Positions 10,564-20,920 of a DNA stretch of 64,000 nucleotides are shown here, piece after piece. The translations under genes and the position numbers were made by a program. Source of the DNA: Letharia columbiana (Eukaryota > Ascomycota > Lecanoromycetes > Lecanorales > Parmeliaceae); NCBI RefSeq assembly GCF_014066305.1, contig NW_023501067.1:558001-622000 (forward strand). Direction: 5' to 3'. Below the pieces are notes generated by a model. It had not been told where the DNA came from and ran no database searches. It worked only from the letters and a program-made list of their open reading frames with translations. Every line of letters starts with the position of its first letter. Within the stretch, counting starts at the first letter, position 1.

Positions 10564-11314
10564 GTGCGGAAGGGGGCTTGGGGCTTGGGGCCCGTCCTGG
10601 AGGGCTTGCTGGTGAGCTGGGTAGCTGCTCATTTGATAGAAGTCATCTCAAAATCATACATGACTCTTCTGTCCCTCAAAACCCCCACACTGAAAGACCA
10701 AAAGCCGTCGTACATATCTTCAAAAATCTGCATGCATCGGAGACATCGCTCTGGCCTATATGTAGTTCGCCATGGGGGAGAAACCCCGCGTATGATCTCG
10801 TCGCCTCTAGGCTGCAATACGCGTCCAATGACGCTTCCCCCAACCACTGAGCAGACTTCAGGAGATCCCTTCTGGATAGAGGCCAAACCCTCTCTAATCG
10901 GCTCTTTGTAGCCGTGAAGGGGTATCTACTCAGACATTTTTCGCCCCCAGGCCACGACCGAGGTGCAATCCGGCTTCACTCCAGCGGGTCTCTCAGCAAC
11001 TTCCGGAATGTCACTCATAAATCCGCCTCTCGACCGCGGATCCTACACCTAGAGACATCACCTAATCAGGTATTACCATCATTCACCACCAGAAACCGAT
11101 TCTTACCCCGATACGAATAAGAGGCTGCATCATTGAACTGATCATCTTCAAACGTTCCCCTATCCTCCCAAAACATCAGCACACTTTCCGATGAGTACTC
11201 CACCGCCACACACTACACACTTACCAACGGTACTTGTCTCCCTCCCTCAAAAATATGTCCCATATCTAATACCCATACTTCAAACCCTACCAAGAGCACA
11301 ACGCAGACCTAAAC
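10564..11314. other. Intergenic in the paralog array
   Basis: No supported gene. From about 11170 the plus strand is C-rich and leads into the decayed fourth copy. Confidence 0.4.
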
Positions 11315-11540
11315 ATGCCCGGCCGCACCAAAGGCCCAATCTACAAACGGCGCCTCTGGTACAACCTAATTGGCCTCGACTCGCTGATGTCTGTTTGACT
11401 TAATTCTCCACTCACGACGCGACATTGCTCCCACCCTCGCCTACCACAACCCCCACTGCCATCAAGGCCCCACCGCACTCGACGTGAAGCACCGTGCACC
11501 ACTACCTCGACGCAAAAGCGACAGTTCCTACTTTGAAATC
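11315..11540 (+). pseudogene. Decayed fourth copy of the paralog array
   Basis: Starts with ATG and MPGRTKG, then RRLWYNLIGLDSLM, matching the LW...DLDSI part of genes A to C. The frame hits TGA at 11396. The next family segment, DIAPTLAYH (A has DIAAALAF), resumes in a shifted frame at 11421. A VHHYLDAKATVP segment (A has VYCYLQRHQNIP) lies in yet another frame at 11494. One stop and two frame changes argue for a dead gene. I looked for an intron to explain the first shift and found no convincing 3' splice site. Confidence 0.5.
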
Positions 11541-14500
11541 GCTACGATCGGATTCGAGAACGGAAGGACATCAAAGCGACAAAGACGGTCGATGCGCATC
11601 ATCGGAATTTTGTTTCGGCGCACATTGGGAAGATCAAGAGGTTGTATCGGGAGTAGTAGCCGGAGTTGTTCTCTTGGGTGCGGAGAAGTAAGGTTGGAGG
11701 CTGCGGATGTGTCGAAGAAGCTCACTGGTATAGCGAAAAGAGGTGAATCGGAGAAGGATGAGATTAGATTGGCCTAGTCGAGCTGATCGAGAATCGAATC
11801 GAATCGTCTCTCCCATGAACACCTACCTTGTGACTGGTCCAGCCGCTTCCATCCTACCCCGCTGTCATTGGCATTCGGTGGCCGTATGTCTTTTGCGCCT
11901 TGTATGGGTATCATGACGGCCTTGCAATATCTGCGAGCATGCTTGATATGTCTTTGGTATGTGGCCGTATTTATTTGTGGCATTATTTCTGGGTAAGAGG
12001 GTAGATGGAAAGGATCAAGCGTGATTGCCGGAGCTCGGCCGTAGCGCTTGCGAAGAGGCTGATGATAGTCTCTGGGTATGTCTTGCGAGAGAGCGCTGGC
12101 CGTTATCAATTTGTCAATCCCTCAAGATAATCTTTTGTAGATACAGGTGTTGTTCCCAACAGTCATGCGCATAGTCCAGGCAAGTTGTTAAAGTAATGGC
12201 AGTCTTGGACGTGGACCTTGTTGTATATTTGGTAAATCATCGATTGAAATAGTCAAGTAGGCAAAGAAGTAGCTAAAAGAGCGTATTGGACGGGCGAGGA
12301 AATTTTATTTGGCACCAACGTCTTTAACTTTTTGAGACTTTCCAACGCTTCCTCTGCCATTCTCCCTAACTGAACCACAAGTCTTGTCCCTTCCATGTCT
12401 CATTTTCCCCACGCCTTTTGCCGAGCTGCAGAGTGCTATCGTTTGCTGTATCGCATGGTCGCTAAGGTGAAAATGGCCTCTCTCCGACGACCTTCTTGGT
12501 AGTGGGCTTCACAGGTAGCTAAAGAGGTAATTGTCAGTCACGCTTTTAACTTTGGCTTGTGGATAGTGCTACTTATTAGCAACACAGATGGCAACAGAGA
12601 CTTAACAGGCCAGTCTTTTTGATAGTTAGGAACAAGGGATGAGAGTGGAAAGCTTGAATCACGGACCGCACAAGCCAGAGCTAACGATATTGTATGACCC
12701 CCGAGTCATACTTGGTGGGTTCAAGTCGCCAGGAGTCGTTAGCCGGAGTTCACAGTGAGCTTGGTAGTCGTCGCAGGGAGACACCAGATAGAAGTTGAAA
12801 TGTCCACACGCTTTCTCGTAGACCGTCCACACGCACATGATGTTCGCTGACTTTGCAATCGATTAATGCTTGTTGCTTGCGACTTTGCATTCCACATGCT
12901 CTGAAGTGAATCTTCCGTGTCAAGAATAAAGCAAAGAGCAAGAGGACGATAACGGTATAGGACGACTGAGGATCCTTAAGAGACAGCCTTGCATCGGAAG
13001 ATGAAGGCTACGCATGACAGCGTACACAGAAACAGCGAACGGTCTTCCGTAAGGGGTTGCCTCTCATTTGTCGCCCACAGTGGCACGAGACCTCCTCCCT
13101 AAGGTGCTGACGTAGAGCTCTTCACTGATCGCAGGCCGTAGACATGAGGTAATATGCTCCAGCGTTTCCAGTAGAGGCGTGGTATGCTACTCGCAGACCG
13201 AAGACCATTGGTCATGCCGCTTGTATGTTTCTGGAGAGGGCGTGTTGTGCTGGTCCCAGTCCTCAGAAGTTAACGTAGTCTCGCTCTCGTGTCTCTGGAA
13301 GGCAGTTGTTCGATTAGCGCCAGACCTGGCATGGTTGGTGAATGCTCAAAAATGTCACAGAAAGGCGTATTTCCCTAGTTCATTTGCCACGACTTTCATT
13401 AGCCGTGCTCGCAGATATGTCGAGAAGAAGTCATCCACTGGTCCTAGTCCAAGCAAAACCGAGCCAATGGTGAGCGATGGTATAAGACAGACGTTTTTTC
13501 TGTTCGTCCCGGGCCAAAGGATTCGGGTTCATTGTGCTTGGATGCGGTTGGATATGCACCTGCATGATGACTTGGAGCAGAATAACAGGGGGGAGTCAGT
13601 TCGAAGTATTGAAAGATCGTCCAGTGAAGCAACAACATACGTGCAGAATCGGATTACCGTCACTTGAATGGTTTAGGTAGAGAGAAGCGAAGAAGCCATG
13701 AAAGAGCGTCCAGGGAAACCAAAGGTCGCAAGCTCTTGGCGCTGACCATCCTCCGTGATTTCCCACCCTTGAAACGGCCATCACTGACCCCGCTTCACAA
13801 GCTGGAAAATGGTACGGCACCCTTATGGAAATCTAGAGATGGGCGTCGTTGCTTTGTTTCCATCAAAATGTGTCGTAGTCAATGTGCTTAGCTGGAACGT
13901 CTTCATTCACCTTCATGCCTCTCCTCCTCTCCAATTGGAGCATTTGTGAATTATACTCCTACTCACATTCTCCACAATGGCTTCTAGAGAACCTACCCCC
14001 TGCTTGGGAGGCCCGTGCTTCCCGTTCCTGGGTTACGGTGGCAATGTCCCGTGGCCATGAAAGCTTTTGCACAATTGGCCGATAAAACGTGGCTCCTGGT
14101 CTTCGTGCAGTAAGAAGTCATTGGCTTACAGCGACGCCGATCTTTTGCGTTTTCTTGGCCTTCTCATGCGCCGTTCGGAAGGTAAAACCAGGGAGACTGA
14201 ATGCCATACTGCAGGAAGCATTCAACCATTCGGATGAGTGATGGAAATTCCTTGCCAGAGAGCTGATCTTCGAATCAAAACGAGCAACAAGTGGTCATGC
14301 ACTAGGTTCAGGACGAGTGATAAGCTAGGATGGCTCGCTGTCTGTCTGTAATGTTTCCGAAAACGTGAGTCTCATCGTTGAGTCCAATAATACGCTGTCT
14401 ATGCGCTCGCTGCAAATGTTCGCCACTACCCTGCGGCTTGTTGGCACTCATCCGAAGCGGTTGCCTGCGAAAGTGTTTACACTCATGACTCTTCGTAGGT

Positions 14501-14908
14501 CCAGCAAGAGAAGATTCGTGGACAGGAGCCACGGGCCATTCTCTGGTTGGACCTCAATCGGCAACAAAGGCTCGGATGGCGTGTCCTATAGTCTTGATGG
14601 TTGGTCTCAGAGAAGGAGCAATGAAGGATGTTTGCCCCTTGATAGACTAAGTCACCTGGCATGCGAGCGTCGGGTCCCAATCGTTTCTCCAGGAAAGCCC
14701 AAAACACATTGGATTCTGGGTAAAGGCGGTGCGTTACCGTTCACCTAGGCAGACGAGCGATAAGAGGAGGAGATTACTTAAGAAGAGCCACTTCCTTCCA
14801 GGTTCCCATCCATCTAGCAGCTTCACAGAGCTAGGAGGTTCCATTCGATCATCTCTCGCTTAGTTGACACAGCTGCATAAGCTTCGCTTTCCGCTGAACA
14901 CCCAAGCC
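11541..14908. other. 3.4-kb stretch without recognisable genes
   Basis: Open frames up to 162 codons occur (for example 13179-13667 plus) but overlap antisense frames and show no domain, signal peptide or clean splice structure. One notable structure, a nested inverted repeat, lies at 12680-12743 and is listed separately. The stretch could hold decayed genes or long non-coding RNA; the sequence alone does not decide. Confidence 0.4.
12680..12743. other. Cloverleaf-like nested inverted repeat
   Basis: GCTAACGA (12680-12687) pairs perfectly with TCGTTAGC (12736-12743). Inside, GTATGAC (12692-12698) pairs with GTCATAC (12705-12711) around a 6-nt loop, and CTTGGTG pairs with CGCCAGG (with G-T pairs) around GGTTCAAGT. 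The result is a closed three-way junction of 64 nt. It lacks a D arm and a proper T stem, so I do not call a tRNA. It may be a structured RNA, a tRNA-derived relic or a cruciform-forming repeat. Confidence 0.4.
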
Positions 14909-15601
14909 ATGGCCGACCGGAGAGAAGACCGGCAGAGGGACAACCAGGGCAGGAGGGGCCCAGACGTGGCTTTCCAACCGCACTTTTTCGAGTATCACCG
15001 TCATATTCATTATGATGACCACACTCATAGACACACCCATAACCATTATGGGGAAGCTCAGGGACCTCCTCGTCGATCTCGGTCCCGCCGCCCACGAGAC
15101 GTAGAACCCCCCGCTCGTGATTATCCTCGTCGTCCGCAAGATCAGCCTTTTCGTCCGAGACATCAGTCATCTCGACGTCTTCCTTCCCGGTCCCCTCCAC
15201 GACGTCTTCCTTCCCGGCCCCCTCCACGACGTCTTCCTTCCCGGCCCCCTCCACGACGTCTTCCTTCCCGGCCCCCTCCACGACGTCTTCCTTCCCGGGC
15301 CCCTCCACGACGTCTTCCTTCCCGGCCCCCTCCACGACGTCAATCACCTCCCCCTCGCAGGTCATCTTCCCGCCGTCAACGGGGGCCCCCTCATCCACCC
15401 CCTGGTCACTCGGGCCGTCAGGGTCACTCTGAAAACCGTGGCCGCTCTCGTGATCACGGTCATTCGGGACGACATGGTTCTTCCGGCCGCTCAGACTCCA
15501 GACACGGGGGTGGGGACCATTTTTCGGAGACTTATGAGCGCAGCTACAGGCGTACCGAGGAGCCTGTCAGGCGCAGAGGGATCTGGGGTTGGTTTGATTG
15601 A
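14909..15601 (+). CDS. Arg/Ser/Pro-rich repeat protein
   Basis: A 230-aa intronless protein beginning MADRREDRQRDN, with a good start context (gccATGg). A His-rich segment (HRHIHYDDHTHRHTHNHYG) near residue 40 is followed by RS/RP-rich sequence with six 9-residue repeats (RRLPSRPPP type), then Ser/His/Gly-rich sequence and a conserved-looking end (RRTEEPVRRRGIWGWFD). It is probably disordered; RS-like tracts suggest RNA binding or nuclear-speckle association, an inference only. The minus strand also carries an open frame of 191 codons starting with ATG at 15398 (acidic, EGAGKEDVV repeats). I prefer the plus strand for its start context and natural C-terminus, but the antisense frame could be the real gene. 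Confidence 0.5.
   Translation: MADRREDRQRDNQGRRGPDVAFQPHFFEYHRHIHYDDHTHRHTHNHYGEAQGPPRRSRSRRPRDVEPPARDYPRRPQDQPFRPRHQSSRRLPSRSPPRRLPSRPPPRRLPSRPPPRRLPSRPPPRRLPSRAPPRRLPSRPPPRRQSPPPRRSSSRRQRGPPHPPPGHSGRQGHSENRGRSRDHGHSGRHGSSGRSDSRHGGGDHFSETYERSYRRTEEPVRRRGIWGWFD
15173..15334 (+). repeat. 27-bp minisatellite, six copies
   Basis: Six tandem units of cgacgtcttccttcccggyc... (27 bp) with three point variants among them. The unit length is a multiple of three, so copy-number changes keep both the plus-strand RRLPSRPPP and minus-strand EGAGKEDVV frames open. It is a likely site of length polymorphism between strains. Confidence 0.9.
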
Positions 15602-16853
15602 TCAGAGATGCGAGTGGACACTCATTATTCTGCTAGCGATCGCGGAATGACATAACTGTAGCAGGGGCTCCACGCCGCTGGCCCAAGAGGATGCCACCAT
15701 GGCCGAGGCTCCCAATAATTATGGAAACATTGAGGTGGCTGACAATCCGCAAAGGATTTAATATGGGGGTGTGGAGGGATATGATGGTGTCAAATTGATG
15801 GCTGAAGTTCTCAGATTGTTGCTGGCGTCCGATTGTCTCGGTGCTGCACACAGTGGTTTCTTGTTTGATTGTGGCTTCGACTGTCGGCCTTGCATGGTCA
15901 AGTATTCTAGCAGCCCATTCCATTCTCTATCCCCGGGTAGCACCTTCCATAAACAATTCCCCAAAACCTCACAACCCCCTCCCTCCCAGTGCAAAAGTCC
16001 AGCTCATATCCCTTGCCCAAGCAAACTCTCATTCGTCGATCCCAGAGCGCCCGTTCCCCAACTCAGACCCCTTAACCACAACAAAAGCGCAGCCCACCCC
16101 ACCTTCATCGCTCAAATACACCACCCAACGAGAACCCTTGGCATGAAAGAAACGAACGCTCTCCCTCCACCAACCCCCCAAGGCGTCTCACCGACCACTC
16201 ATCCACCGTCCCAATCCTCCCCCCACAGCGCCCCAAACGTTCCAACACGCCGCACCACCAAGAACCTTCCTTCCACTCACAGCTTCCCCCCCCCCACCCA
16301 ACTCTCTACCTTCAGAAATACCCTCCCACCACACAACGGGATAAAAACCGTCACCCGATGTCATCGTCGTCGCTTCAAAAACCCGATTTGCAAAGAACGA
16401 ACGAAACGCCCGCCCTTCCCCTTCGGAGGAAACCTGTACACGGAAAAGTGCTGCAGACTTGCGACACGACATGCTAAGTTTCCCTCGCGGCACCATCCTT
16501 CTTCACACATATCTGCCGTCCAGGATTCTAGTTGCGGATTCGGGGATTTCTTGCCTACAGTGGGGGGTTCCGCAGTCTCGAATGCAGGATGGAAGTTGCG
16601 CTTGGACGATGATGCCAAGGCTGTTTGATACGCTTAGTCAGATATTGGTCAGCGTTATGGGCATTCTCGGCCGATGACGGCGTTGTGATGCAGCATATGA
16701 GAAGATGGATCCGGGTTTGGGAGACCGAGAGGAAAAGCAGTCTTGGCCTGGTCACTGAGGGGGCCATACCTATACAAGCGCATCCAAACGGGCCAGCATG
16801 CATTATTCTATGTACATATCACTTCGACAAACACTCCACACCACCTACATGCT
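15602..16853. other. Intergenic, strongly C-skewed tract
   Basis: No supported gene. From about 15950 to 16420 the plus strand is very C-rich and G-poor, giving a long but low-complexity open frame (15771-16628) rich in Pro, Ser and Thr that I do not accept as coding. It lies just downstream of the carboxypeptidase gene, which ends at 16854. Confidence 0.4.
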
Positions 16854-18585
16854 CTAGCATGTCCCATTCTCGCACAAAGTGGTGTAATTCGTAGTTCCAT
16901 CCCCATTAGTACACGCCGTGTCAGTCGTAAAGCAGCCCTGTTCCGTGACGCTATCGATCCTCCCCAGCATGAACTCTACCAAACGATAAGACGCACTAGG
17001 CGCATATTGAGGAATCATGTGCCCGCTGAGACTGACCTCGACGAAAGTCAAACCTCGCTCAGTATGCGTCGTGCCAAAGACACCAGCACCCGCTAAAGTG
17101 CTTGGGTTATCCTGCGTGTGGTAAGGCACGAAGAACTCATCTGACGGCTTGCTCGAGAAACCCTGGGCGCCATTCCAGGTCATGTTCTGGATCATCAGCA
17201 AGGTACCGTTGGCAATGAGGATATAGTCAAGAGCACCGTGGGCGATGATGGTTTTATTTAGCTTCTCGATAACACCAGGTAAGATGGACAGCCCGCTCGG
17301 AGGAGAGGAATCTGACCCATCCCCAGCGAAGACGTTGTTATTGGTGCACTCCATCCATTGCTCTACTGGCGCATTAATAGCCTTTTGCACATCCGTGCGA
17401 TTGAAGTAGACGGTCGCTCCTGCGGGGGTGTAATCGAAAGAGCCGGGAAATCCCAGGACGTCCCATAGAAGCGGGCAAGTGGTGGCGATTTGGTAGATGT
17501 CAAAGCAAGGATTGATGAGTAGTTCGGCGTAGAAGATAGCATCCCACAAGTCGCATTCGCCGGAGGTATCGTTGGACATTGGAGGGTTTGGAAGGGGCCC
17601 AGCGGGAGGATAGACGAGGTATTCGTTGAGAAAGGATGTGTAGCCGCAGGAGTCGGCTTGCTCGTGAAGAAAGCTCATAAACGATGCATTTAGGGAGAAG
17701 AGAGGCGCCCAGTAATCGACGTAGGCTACCGCAGGGACTGGAATCTTATAAGTATTTTTTCCTTGGAAATTGCATGAGGGTTTCGCTTACTCTGCTCCTG
17801 CACAGCTTCTGTGCTCGTACTCGGATCGTGGATCAAGATGGACTCAACGTCGTAGTATGTCGTGTCATTGCTATTCAGCATCGCATCCGCAATATATGGC
17901 ACATAGTATCCCGCATAACTCTCCCCGGAGATATAGACTTTGCGATTCTGCAATCCAAAGGTGTCCACGAAGTTCTTCCAGAAGCCCAAGAACTCCGAAG
18001 CAACCCCGGTCTCATCCGTAACATCCGGCGTCCCTTGCGAGAAGCCAGTCCCGACCGGCTGCTCTACCCAAACCATGTTGGTGAGGTTCACCCATGTCCA
18101 TGGGTTCGGGACTGGCGCAAAAGTTCCATACTGCCAAAGAAAAGGTCCATTCTCTTGCAATAGACCTTCAAGAGAGCTACATCCCGGTCCGCCATTGAGC
18201 CAAATAGTGATTTCGTCCTCGGCAAGCGGATTCGTTGACGGGAAGTACCAGAAGTAGAGTTCTCGGGTCTCGTTGATCTTGGAGGATATGGGCAAGAGTC
18301 CTGCGTACGATTCCCCAATGTCAAAATCGACATCCGGGATAGCAGATCCGTTGACGGCAAATTCTACTCCCATTAGTGCCAAGGCAAATGACGTGTGCAT
18401 TGAAGGCTCACTGCTTGTAGTGTTCACATATTGTCGCTTATTGTACTGAGGGGGTAATGAACGTCTTGGAAAAACCTGGGCGACCTAGGTGCGCGCTCTG
18501 GCAGCGATTTCCCAACATGCTGTGCATTTCTAGCTGCAACGATACCGATAGTGGCCAACAGGCTAATGTAAGTAGAAACACGCAT
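16854..18585 (-). CDS. Secreted serine carboxypeptidase (S10)
   Basis: Removes C-terminal residues from peptides in the vacuole or outside the cell. Proposed exons are 18585-18517, 18475-17791 and 17737-16854, totalling 545 aa. The start gives a signal peptide (MRVSTYISLLATIGIVAA). The family motifs are all present: NGGPGCSS oxyanion turn, catalytic Ser in ISGESYAGYYVPY, Asp in HGALDYILIANGT, His in SLSGHMIPQYAP, plus many cysteines and N-glycosylation sites. The second intron (53 nt, GTAAGC to CCAG) is secure: it joins EQ to IPAVAYVDYW. The first is uncertain. A 41-nt GTTGGG to CCAG intron restores frame between AQH and VFPRRS, but it is very short, so a single-base frameshift in the N-terminus is the alternative. 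Confidence 0.85.
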
Positions 18586-19858
18586 TTTGCAAGGCGGGTG
18601 TAAGTAGAATACACAAAGGTAAAAGGCTGAGGAACGAAGAGCTTCCTGCTGCGGGGACTCGAATTTCTATTATAAGTACCAATTGCCACAACGGACAGCT
18701 ATCGATGAAGAACTAGGCTATGTCTAGGTGATGCAAGGCACCGCGATGTGCTTGAAACGGCGATCATGTGGCTAGGAAGCTTCATTGCTTCCCGAGTCGA
18801 TTCTACTGGGTCAACAACGGATAAGAGACCCCACTCAGGCCTTCTCCGCACGCAAATCGCAGTACCTGCCATTTCCGTGACGACCTCGCTTCTGCTCACC
18901 CGTAGCGCTGACAACGACCTGATGCGGAAGGTGAGGAAGTGTCGTTGACGTTGCCACGCATTGAAGCTTGGCGCTAGAACGTCCGGGCCGGCACTGTCAA
19001 AATCCTTTTCCGACCCCCTGTTTTATTACAAGGGGGGAGGCTTTCAACCATGTCCGTTCTTGAGGCTATTTTCGCAACAGGGTATTTGCGTAGCTTTTAG
19101 CGAGTTGCTATGCATCTCGAGACTCACAATAAGGTATAAATAGGTACTTGTATAAATAGGTATAAAACACCGATGGGCTCATGTTAGAAAGCAAGTTTCA
19201 TTTTTCAATACTGATCCTGAAAAGGGCTTTACAAGTAGAGTACATTAGTGTTAGATTCGCCCCCCGGAGATAAGGTAAGTATCCCTGCAAATTAGATACC
19301 GGCTTTCCTCGCTCGATGCGTAAGGTTATACCTTAAGGGCCCGAAACATAAATGGGACTACCGGCACCCGGGTCATGCACTCCGCCGGCCCGATTATGCT
19401 AGCCCGTAAGCCTCCAGGGCAAGCTGAAGCATGTCTGTTTGGAAGCGATATGGATGCTATCGAGATGATTACTTTCCCAGCCCGAACTGTTTCATCATAT
19501 CACTTTAGAGGACGCGGTTGCCAGCGATCAGAAGGCAATAGCAGAAATGGTATCCAAACGACCGCCAAAGAAATCATCAAGCGCTCTCCTGCACCTAGAC
19601 ACTAGGTTTGCGACCCCAGACGACATATCTTCGAGCGACAGCGTCAGCGAGACCTTCTGGGATTTGTTCGCTGAGATAAACGGGATCTTACATGTCGTTT
19701 TGCGCGTGGATGTTTCTGCTCTCCAAATCCTTCCTGACTTTACTCAGTAGAACTTGTACCTCATCTGCAGACCAGCCAAGAATGCGAGTGTACAATACAA
19801 GTGAGAAGCCTTCGAGTCCCTCTTTGAGTTGCACTAGGTTGAAAGCCCCGACCTCTTT
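18586..19858. other. Intergenic, nothing recognised
   Basis: It contains the carboxypeptidase promoter and the 3' flank of the methyltransferase gene. A near-duplicate, aggtataaataggtacttg followed by tataaataggtataaa, is at about 19133-19170. No coding signal is evident. Confidence 0.4.
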
Positions 19859-20920
19859 CTATATGCGTGAGTAGATCATCAGCTGCGGCTCTTCTGACAG
19901 TCTTGGCTGGTGTTCAGAAGTGTTGCTTGCCATTTGTCTGTCCTTTGGCCATAGGCCTATAGGGAGCCTGATCTTTTCACGATGGACATCTTCAAAGCCT
20001 GCCGCGCGAACCCAGTCCTCTAGGTGAGGTCCAGGACGTAAGGTACGTCCACCCATTCTTGCTGCTTTTTCGAAATCTACGTTCCACTTCTCCAACCAGG
20101 AATCTTTGATCGATCCATCTTCAGAGTAGAGAAGGAAGTCTCCATCCTGAAACTCAGCGATGCCGCCTGGGGTTAGATTATCGTAGCAAGTCTGCACAAG
20201 CTTTGGCCAATCTGCTATTGAGCCGGCCATGAAACGGGAGTGGATGTAGTCGAATTTGGTGGGATGCGTCCACGGTGCCTCAACATCGTCCACTTCAAAT
20301 TTGACGTTTCGAGGTACCATGTTAGGTTGGACGGGGCTGAAATCGTTCCCGATCACTTCCGCGTCAGGGTAAATATCGCCCATCTCGATGCACCAGATAC
20401 CTGTGCCGGTTCCAAGGTCTAAGATACGTCTCGGATTAGTCAAGGGTGCCAGATGGAGTTTACCACCGCATGCTTTCAAAATCATCTCATGATGTATGTC
20501 CATACGATCTTGCTCCGATTCATCGTTCGGAAAGACGTAAGTGCCTTCCCTGAAGGCATGATAACGGCGGCCATTTTCCGTGGGAAAGTTTAGCACACTT
20601 GATGTGAGAGATGCGGTGTAGGTGGAACTGGATAAGCTTGAGCGGCCAAACGACAATGTCTACGGGTTTCCAGGGTTGACTTACAGATCATCACTGTACG
20701 CAGAATTGCTGTCGTCGATGGCAATATCACCTGCCGCTTGTACTGGTGCTCTTTTTTGTGCTGCTTGAGGTTGTGCTGCTTGAGGTTGTGCTGCTTGAGG
20801 TTGTGCTGCTTGAGGTTGTGCCTGAGGTTCTGCTTGAGCAATTTGCGCTGGCGCCTGGGTCGCTAGATGTGTGGTTTCGCTTGTCTGGTTTTGTTCTTCA
20901 GCGGGGGTAGGGGCAGACAT
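19859..20920 (-). CDS. LaeA-like SAM-dependent methyltransferase
   Basis: Methyltransferase of the class I fold, related to the fungal LaeA/TAM family that influences secondary metabolism and development; the substrate is not known. Exons are 20920-20685 and 20636-19859, 337 aa, joined by a 48-nt GTAAGT intron. The N-terminus is a disordered Gln/Ala/Pro stretch with four QAAQP repeats. The SAM-binding motif I ILDLGTGTGIWCIEMG is near residue 150, followed by EVIGNDFSPVQP, FEVDDVEAPW, and DYIHSRFMAGSIADWP, all typical of this family, then GGIAEFQD. I chose the start MSAPTPAEEQ as the first ATG of the frame. It is not visibly part of a metabolite cluster. Confidence 0.85.
20756..20815. repeat. 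15-bp tandem repeat, four copies
   Basis: Four identical units of ttgtgctgcttgagg encode QAAQP repeats near the N-terminus of the methyltransferase on the minus strand. A partial, diverged unit follows. In-frame length variation would be tolerated. Confidence 0.9.

Noticed and set aside
10084..10632. 182-codon minus-strand open frame
   Set aside because: It is antisense to paralog C, which shares ordered motifs with A and B; the minus frame reflects the high GC third positions of C.
12680..12743. tRNA gene
   Set aside because: No D arm, no 5-bp T stem with a 7-nt loop in the right register, and no Pol III terminator directly downstream; kept only as a structured element.
13179..13667. 162-codon plus-strand frame
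   Set aside because: Its start lies in sequence without promoter features; no domain or signal; several antisense frames overlap it.
15771..16628. 285-codon plus-strand open frame
   Set aside because: It arises from a strongly C-skewed low-complexity tract rich in Pro, Ser and Thr; no domain, and opposite-strand frames are equally open.
18640..18670. tRNA T-arm-like ATTCGAGTCCCC on the minus strand
   Set aside because: No matching T stem, acceptor stem or anticodon arm can be formed around it.
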